Positions 39,316 to 43,969 of a DNA stretch of 43,969 bases are shown piece by piece. Every line of letters starts with the position of its first letter. The stretch's first letter is position 1. Source of the DNA: Hyphococcus sp. (lineage in GTDB: Bacteria > Pseudomonadota > Alphaproteobacteria > Caulobacterales > Parvularculaceae); contig BQJG01000028.1 in the NCBI GenBank assembly GCA_021604585.1, positions 1 through 43,969 on the forward strand, read 5' to 3'. Below the pieces are notes generated by a model that searched no databases, was not told the origin of the DNA, and worked only from the letters and a program-made list of their open reading frames with translations. The translations under genes were made by a program, and so were the position numbers.

Positions 39316-41229
39316 TTAGCCGCGCAGATTCACTACGTTGGACTCCATGCCCAACGCCTGGCGCGCACGCTCGACAATTTGCGCAGCGTTGAGTTTCGCC
39401 GCGTCGTACATTTTCGACGGCGAGTCCTGATCCTGGAAAACATCCGGCAATGTCATGGTGCGGATCTTTACGCCATTATCAAGAAGACCGGCGTCTGACA
39501 GGAAGTGCAGAACAAACGCGCCAAAACCGCCGCGCGAACCTTCTTCGATGGTGATCACCACTTCATGTTCGCGCACCAGACGCATGATCAGATCATGGTC
39601 CAATGGCTTCGCAAAACGCGCATCGGCGACAGTTGTCGAAATGCCTTGGGCTTCCAGCGTGTCTGCCGCCTTCAATGCTTCCTGCAATCGGCCGCCCAGC
39701 GCGAGAAGCGCCACTTTTGTGCCTTCGCGCATGATGCGGCCCTTACCGATCTCGAGAATTTTGCCTTGCTCGGGCATGTCAATGCCGACGCCTTCGCCGC
39801 GGGGGTAGCGGAACGCAATCGGGCCTTCATCATAAGCAGCGGCCGTCGCTGTCATGTGCACCAGTTCGGCCTCATCGCCTGAAGCCATGATCACCAAATT
39901 CGGCAGACAGCCAAGATAAGCGATGTCGAATGCGCCGGCGTGTGTTTGCCCATCGGCGCCGACCAGGCCCGCGCGATCCATGGGGAAGCGCACCGGCAAG
40001 TTCTGAATCGCCACGTCATGCACAACAGAGTCATAAGCGCGCTGAAGGAACGTCGAATAGATCGCGGCGAACGGTTTCATGCCATCGGCCGCCATGCCGG
40101 CTGCAAATGTCACGGCATGTTGCTCTGCGATGCCGACATCGTAACAGCGATCCGGATACACATCGGCGAACATATCAAGCGACGTGCCGGAAGGCATGGC
40201 CGCCGTGATGCCGATAATCTTGTCGTCTTTTTCCGCTTCCTTGATCAGCGTCTTAGCGAACACTTTCTGGTAGGCTGGCGCATTGGGCGTGCCTTTTTGC
40301 TGTTTGCCGGACACCACGTCGAATTTCGCAACGCCGTGATATTTGTCGGCGGCTTCTTCGGCAAACGGATAGCCGGCGCCCTTGCGCGTCACCACATGAA
40401 CCAGGACCGGGCCTTCCTTCATGTCGCGCGCGTTTTCGAGGACCGGCACCAGCTGATCGAGATTGTGACCGTCGATTGGACCTACATAATAAAAGCCGAG
40501 TTCTTCAAACAGCGTCCCGCCGGTGACCATGCCGCGGCCATATTCTTCGGCCTTTGCGAGCTGTTTATAGACCGCCTTGGGCAGACGTTTCGCGAGTTGT
40601 TTTCCGAACGAGCGGAACCCCTGATAAACGCCGGAGGACGATGCGCGCGCGAGATAGGCGCTCATGGCGCCGACCGGCGGTGCAATCGACATGTCGTTGT
40701 CGTTGAGAATGACGATCAGTTTCGATCCCAAATGTCCGGCATTGTTAAGCCCCTCATAGGCCATGCCGCCAGACATCGATCCATCGCCGATCACTGCGAT
40801 GGACGTCGTGTTCTTTTTCAGATGGCGTGACGCTTCCGCGAAACCGGTTGCGGCGGAAATCGATGTCGCCGCATGGGCCGCGCCGAACGGATCATATTCA
40901 CTTTCCGAGCGCTTGGTGAAACCGGACAACCCGCCGCCCTGCCGCAATGTGCGGATACGCTCGCGGCGGCCGGTGAGGATTTTGTGCGGATAGCACTGAT
41001 GGCCGACATCCCAGACCAGCCGGTCGTCTGGCGTGTTGAACACATAATGGATCGCCGTTGTCAGCTCGACCACGCCGAGACCGGAGCCGAGATGGCCGCC
41101 GGTTACGGAAACCGCATCGATCATTTCCGCGCGCAGTTCATCAGCAAGCTGGCGTAATTGGCTCTTATCCAGCTTCCGCAAATCTGCGGGAAACTTCACT
41201 GTATCGAGCAGCGGCGTATTAACAGCCAT
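39316..41229 (-). CDS. dxs: 1-deoxy-D-xylulose-5-phosphate synthase
   Basis: The 637-residue protein is DXS, the thiamine-diphosphate enzyme that joins pyruvate and glyceraldehyde 3-phosphate as the first step of the MEP isoprenoid pathway. Signatures are VSVTGGHLGSGLGVVELTTA, VWDVGHQCYPHKILTGR, the TPP motif VIGDGSMSGGMAYEGLNNAG with LNDNDMSI, FYYVGPIDGHNLDQL, and in the transketolase pyrimidine domain DVGIAEQHAVTFAAGMA and HAGAFDIAYL. Length is standard. The ATG gives the usual VNTPLLDTV lead with GAGGGG nearby. It is separated from xseB by an oppositely oriented gene. Confidence 0.98.
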   Translation of the reverse strand: MAVNTPLLDTVKFPADLRKLDKSQLRQLADELRAEMIDAVSVTGGHLGSGLGVVELTTAIHYVFNTPDDRLVWDVGHQCYPHKILTGRRERIRTLRQGGGLSGFTKRSESEYDPFGAAHAATSISAATGFAEASRHLKKNTTSIAVIGDGSMSGGMAYEGLNNAGHLGSKLIVILNDNDMSIAPPVGAMSAYLARASSSGVYQGFRSFGKQLAKRLPKAVYKQLAKAEEYGRGMVTGGTLFEELGFYYVGPIDGHNLDQLVPVLENARDMKEGPVLVHVVTRKGAGYPFAEEAADKYHGVAKFDVVSGKQQKGTPNAPAYQKVFAKTLIKEAEKDDKIIGITAAMPSGTSLDMFADVYPDRCYDVGIAEQHAVTFAAGMAADGMKPFAAIYSTFLQRAYDSVVHDVAIQNLPVRFPMDRAGLVGADGQTHAGAFDIAYLGCLPNLVIMASGDEAELVHMTATAAAYDEGPIAFRYPRGEGVGIDMPEQGKILEIGKGRIMREGTKVALLALGGRLQEALKAADTLEAQGISTTVADARFAKPLDHDLIMRLVREHEVVITIEEGSRGGFGAFVLHFLSDAGLLDNGVKIRTMTLPDVFQDQDSPSKMYDAAKLNAAQIVERARQALGMESNVVNLRG

Positions 41230-41448
41230 GGGTCATCCCCTCTTATTCTCATTCGCAAACGCTGCTTCGGATTTCTCCGTCCCGAAGGGTTCGTTGCATT
41301 GCGGTAGCCGGCATTTCTAGACCCTTGGCCGGAATTCTCCACCCCCTTGAGGGTGAAAAGGCGGCAAGCCCACGGCATTTTGAAGCCAATTGTTGCTTAA
41401 CGGACGCGGAAGGACGGAGGGCCCCCGCCGCGGCCGGATTTGCCCGCC

Positions 41449-41487
41449 TCCGGTCTGCTCGCTAGTCTGGCCATAAGAGAGACCGGA
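41449..41487. repeat. Inverted repeat before the TonB-C-domain gene
   Basis: TCCGGTCT (41449-41456) and AGACCGGA (41480-41487) are perfect 8-base arms separated by 23 bases, directly before the G-rich ribosome-binding site of the gene starting at 41506. It could be an operator or a 5' UTR stem. The rest of the 276-base gap to dxs (41230-41505) shows no gene. Confidence 0.35.
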
Positions 41488-41505
41488 AATGGGCCGGGGG
41501 GCGCG

Positions 41506-42702
41506 ATGAACAGGATTTTCATTAAAGTGGCGGGGATCGCCGCGGCCTCAGCAATGCTGGCGGTCGGGACCGCCGCCGCGCAGGACAAGACCTATCTCAT
41601 TGAGTACAAACTATATAACGCCGCGCTGGAAGCTGGTGACACCGACGCTGCAATCAAACATGCGCATACAGCCTGGCAGGCCGCTGAAAAAGAGCTCGGT
41701 GATAATAATCTGACCGCAGTTCTCGCCTTTAATTATGGTCAGTTGGTGCTCTTTTCCGACCCTGAAAACGCCACTTCCGCTTTGCGCCGCGCGTCAGAAC
41801 TTCAGGCTGCGGGCATCGCTGACCTGCCGGCGGATGACCTTGAGCTATATTTGGCATTTGTCGAATTCGCGGTTGATCCGCGCCAGTCTCGAAAACGCGA
41901 CGCATTTCGTGACCTTTTGTCTGCAATCGACACCGAAGGGCAGCCTCGCAGCAGTGATATCGCTATGATGTGGCTGCGCCTTGCATCAGGCGACGTGGCT
42001 GACGAACATTACGACGATGGCGTTATGAGTGCTGCACGAGCAGAAACCCTGCTCTATGCTGCTGAACCCAAAGCTTATCGCCGACACGCCGAGGCACTGT
42101 TGTTGCTTGGTGTGGCCACGATGTTCAGAGATGATGGAATTGCCGACGACATTATCGCAGCGAACCAGCATTTCATCAAGGCGGGTAAATTATTTCCACT
42201 TCAAAATGACATCGCAACTTTCGATAGAACGCTTGCTCTCATCTTGGCGTGGAACCAGACCGCCGCCGCCTTGCTTGAATCGAAAGCACAATTTCAAGCA
42301 ACAATGCCAGACACATTCACCAGTTCGCGCATTCGCTTAGCGCAACCGGAAAACGATATCCCGGATCCGACTAAGTTTTCACACTTCGATTACGATGCTG
42401 TATTTCCTGCAAGCAAACCTCCAGAGGAGTGCAATATTGATTGGGAAAAACGCGATCCCCCCAAATACCCCAGAACGGCGTCAAACAAAGGGTATGTAGG
42501 GTCAGCGCTTGTTGGGTATCGTATCAACGCAGACTTGTCCGTCGAAAATACGGTTATTCTAGCCGAAGTGCCCGGCGAGATTTTTGGTCAAGCTGCGGTT
42601 GATTCGATGACGGAATGGCGTCTGGCGCATGCTCCTAATCAAGAGGAGGGATGCATCGAGAATCGCTTAACCGTGTTCAGTTTTATCTTAGTTCCCAGGT
42701 AA
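41506..42702 (+). CDS. Secreted protein with C-terminal TonB-like domain
   Basis: The 398-residue protein has a signal peptide (MNRIFIKVAGIAAASAMLAV, cleavage near AAA-QD). A helical region with TPR-like character follows (YNAALEAGDTDAAIKHAHTA, then ATSALRRASELQAAGIADL and HYDDGVMSAARAETLLYAAE). The C-terminal domain reads like TonB_C (PPKYPRTASNKGYVGSALVG, then ADLSVENTVILAEVPGEIFG and AAVDSMTEWRLAH). It lacks a TonB N-terminal anchor and Pro-rich spacer, so it is probably periplasmic and not a classical energy transducer. It sits on the opposite strand between xseB and dxs. The 3' half appears more AT-rich by eye. Confidence 0.82.
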   Translation: MNRIFIKVAGIAAASAMLAVGTAAAQDKTYLIEYKLYNAALEAGDTDAAIKHAHTAWQAAEKELGDNNLTAVLAFNYGQLVLFSDPENATSALRRASELQAAGIADLPADDLELYLAFVEFAVDPRQSRKRDAFRDLLSAIDTEGQPRSSDIAMMWLRLASGDVADEHYDDGVMSAARAETLLYAAEPKAYRRHAEALLLLGVATMFRDDGIADDIIAANQHFIKAGKLFPLQNDIATFDRTLALILAWNQTAAALLESKAQFQATMPDTFTSSRIRLAQPENDIPDPTKFSHFDYDAVFPASKPPEECNIDWEKRDPPKYPRTASNKGYVGSALVGYRINADLSVENTVILAEVPGEIFGQAAVDSMTEWRLAHAPNQEEGCIENRLTVFSFILVPR

Positions 42703-42720
42703 CAGCCTTGGACCCCCGCC

Positions 42721-42978
42721 CTACTCAAAACTCGCTTTTTGCGTCTTCGGTTTGCCATCGGCGCCGACAACGATTTTCTCGATCTTTTCCTGCGCCGACT
42801 TAAGCGTTGCTTCGCAATGGGCTTTCAGCGCTGCGCCGCGTTCATAAAGAGCGATCGAATCCTCCAGCGCCGCCTGCCCGCTTTCGAGCTTCTGCACGAT
42901 CTGTTCGAGTTCCGCGAGCGCGGCCTCAAAGGAAAGGGATGAAACGTCGTCAGGTTGCTTTTTGGGTGTCTGGGCCAT
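42721..42978 (-). CDS. xseB: Exodeoxyribonuclease VII small subunit
   Basis: The 85-residue protein has the two-helix XseB pattern: SFEAALAELEQIVQKLESGQ, then ALEDSIALYERGAALKAHCE and TLKSAQEKIEKIVV. It supports XseA in ExoVII. ATG 42978 gives the family lead MAQTPKKQPDD. The gene would in many relatives be followed by ispA and dxs; here a plus-strand gene lies between, and no ispA is seen. The promoter must lie in the 96-base gap to the next plus-strand gene. Confidence 0.95.
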   Translation of the reverse strand: MAQTPKKQPDDVSSLSFEAALAELEQIVQKLESGQAALEDSIALYERGAALKAHCEATLKSAQEKIEKIVVGADGKPKTQKASFE

Positions 42979-43074
42979 GGCCTCTTTTTGGCGAGCCCCG
43001 GCCCAAAATGCAAGACGGCTTGTCTTCCCCAGGCTCCCATTGCATGATTTTGCACAAATATACGGGGCACATTT

Positions 43075-43548
43075 ATGCGCAACTTTCTGGCCGTCCTGGG
43101 CGGCATTCTCGTGCTGCTGATCGTTATGTTCATTGGCGCGGCGATTTACATGGGTGTGCAGCTCGGGCCTGCACAAGAGGAAGCCAAAACCTATGTGCGC
43201 GAAAGTATTTTCGCAATCGCCAGCGATTGGTCAGCGGACGAGGTTTACGTCCGCGCCAGCGACAAATTGAAAGGCATTCTCAAAGAACCCGAGGTCATCG
43301 CGCTGATGCAACAAGGCGCCCGCACCGTAGGTGGTTTAAACGCACTTGATGAGATCGAATGCTCAACCAATATGTCCACCTCAACAGGGCAGGGAAAAGT
43401 AGTGACCGCAGAATGCACAACCACCGGATCACATCAGCGGGGTTCTGTCGATTACACGATTGCCGTCGAAAAGCGGAACGATACGTGGTCGATGAACGCA
43501 TTTCATTATAACGTCACTGCAATTGAGGAAACTGCGACAGAGATTTGA
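43075..43548 (+). CDS. Single-pass membrane protein, unknown function
   Basis: The 157-residue protein has one N-terminal transmembrane helix (FLAVLGGILVLLIVMFIGAA) followed by a polar domain with helical and beta parts (ESIFAIASDWSADEVYVRAS, then GKVVTAECTTTGSHQRGSVD and ENDTWSMNAFHYN-like RNDTWSMNAFHYNVTAIEE). Two cysteines in the beta part may form a disulfide, so the domain should be periplasmic. It resembles small anchored proteins with a cystatin/SnoaL-like alpha+beta domain, but I cannot name a family. It is 96 bases from the xseB start, divergent. Confidence 0.75.
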   Translation: MRNFLAVLGGILVLLIVMFIGAAIYMGVQLGPAQEEAKTYVRESIFAIASDWSADEVYVRASDKLKGILKEPEVIALMQQGARTVGGLNALDEIECSTNMSTSTGQGKVVTAECTTTGSHQRGSVDYTIAVEKRNDTWSMNAFHYNVTAIEETATEI

Positions 43549-43581
43549 CGGGGTTACGAACACGAGCGTACGACCTCATCC

Positions 43582-43969
43582 ATGAGCAATCTTCCCAAGA
43601 CGCAATTTGACGTCACTGTGATCGGCGCGGGCGCGGCCGGCATGATGGCCGCCATCGAGGCGGGCCGGCGCGGGCGGCGCGTGTTGTTGATCGATCACGC
43701 CGACAATCCCGGCGAGAAGATCCGCATTTCCGGCGGCGGGCGCTGCAACTTCACCAACACCCGCACATCGCCGAAACAGTTTCTCTCCGCCAACCCGCAT
43801 TTTTGCGTCTCGGCGCTGAAGCGCTACACGCCCGCTGATTTCATCAAGCGCGTCGAGGCAAACTCGATCGCCTATCATGAAAAGACCCTCGGCCAACTTT
43901 TCTGCGATGGCTCGGCGACAGAAATCATTTCCATGCTGACCCGCGACTGCCGCGAAGCCAGCGTGACCA
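43582..43969 (+). CDS. HI0933/YhiN-family flavoprotein (start only; cut by window edge)
   Basis: The visible 129 residues start with ATG 43582 and show the FAD dinucleotide-binding motif VTVIGAGAAGMMAAIEAGRR followed by LLIDHADNPGEKIRISGGG and RCNFTN, the signature of the HI0933-like family. The YHEKTLGQLFCDGSATEII segment also matches. Members are predicted flavin-dependent oxidoreductases; their substrate is unsettled. The remaining two-thirds lie outside the window. No strong ribosome-binding site is visible before the ATG. Confidence 0.93.
   Translation, partial: MSNLPKTQFDVTVIGAGAAGMMAAIEAGRRGRRVLLIDHADNPGEKIRISGGGRCNFTNTRTSPKQFLSANPHFCVSALKRYTPADFIKRVEANSIAYHEKTLGQLFCDGSATEIISMLTRDCREASVT

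Noticed and set aside
39940..40830. Open frame of 296 codons antisense to dxs
   Set aside because: It lies wholly inside the strongly conserved dxs gene; the product is His/Arg-rich with no recognisable fold. It is a by-product of GC-rich codon bias.

Overview
The window reads as a contiguous piece of an alphaproteobacterial chromosome. The genes are dense, moderately GC-rich and rich in ATGA/TGATG/GTGA start-stop overlaps. Several small families I know mainly from this class are present (DUF4170, DUF2093, a VPxPA-CTERM sorting signal, the xseA/lpxK neighbourhood). A marine Caulobacterales/Parvularculales/Hyphomonadaceae-like organism is my best guess, but this is not provable from the sequence alone. 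I see no rRNA, tRNA, CRISPR array, prophage or insertion sequence. Both ends cut genes: a glutathione S-transferase on the left and a flavoprotein on the right.

Layout. 1-2.8 kb: GST tail, pmbA/tldE, DUF4170 and a CX5R dual-specificity-type phosphatase. 2.8-9.3 kb: a lipid A / LPS core block with msbA and a 2-oxoglutarate oxygenase on the minus strand, diverging from a tightly overlapping plus-strand operon (DUF374 acyltransferase, waaA, lpxK, lpxL/htrB-type acyltransferase). 9.3-10.5 kb: an iron-storage unit on the minus strand (bfd, bfr, and a Kazal-domain lipoprotein overlapping the bfr stop) with Fur-box-like sites. 10.5-13.3 kb: xseA, DUF2093 and an M23 peptidase. 13.5-17.1 kb: a TPR protein and a SorAB-like sulfite dehydrogenase, separated by a strong hairpin that also buries the sorA ribosome-binding site. 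17-22.4 kb: a small membrane protein, a Pro/Glu-rich membrane-anchored protein, then purD, a MEST-like hydrolase, a half-size GDT1/UPF0016 protein and an APH-family phosphotransferase. 22.4-29.2 kb: mixed accessory and envelope genes, namely a VPxPA-CTERM surface protein, a YtcJ-like amidohydrolase lipoprotein, a 34-residue membrane peptide, a VOC protein, a DUF442 phosphatase/sulfurtransferase-like protein, a TIMP/NTR-like secreted protein, an ATP-grasp-like protein and a metallo-beta-lactamase-fold hydrolase. 29.2-36.6 kb: exported or anchored proteins, an HExxH lipoprotein, pdxH, aroC, an MddA-like methyltransferase, an alpha/beta-hydrolase lipoprotein and a SAM methyltransferase. 36.6-43 kb: an RNA m5U methyltransferase, tlyA, an ICMT-like protein, dxs and xseB, with a secreted TonB-C-terminal protein inserted on the opposite strand between xseB and dxs.

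How the genes fit together. The strongest functional unit is lipid A maturation: MsbA flips the lipid, WaaA adds Kdo, LpxK phosphorylates, and the LpxL-like enzyme acylates. The phosphatase and oxygenase beside them are uncharacterised and may tailor the product. Bfd and Bfr form an iron release/storage pair whose predicted operator positions imply opposite control by the same regulator. SorA and SorB form a periplasmic sulfite-oxidising pair.

The most interesting signals are the terminator/RBS-sequestering hairpin before sorA, the Bfr-Kazal coupling, the phosphatase and oxygenase beside the lipid A genes, and the bacterial MEST-like and TIMP-like proteins. I found no unambiguous multi-gene system that is wholly new.
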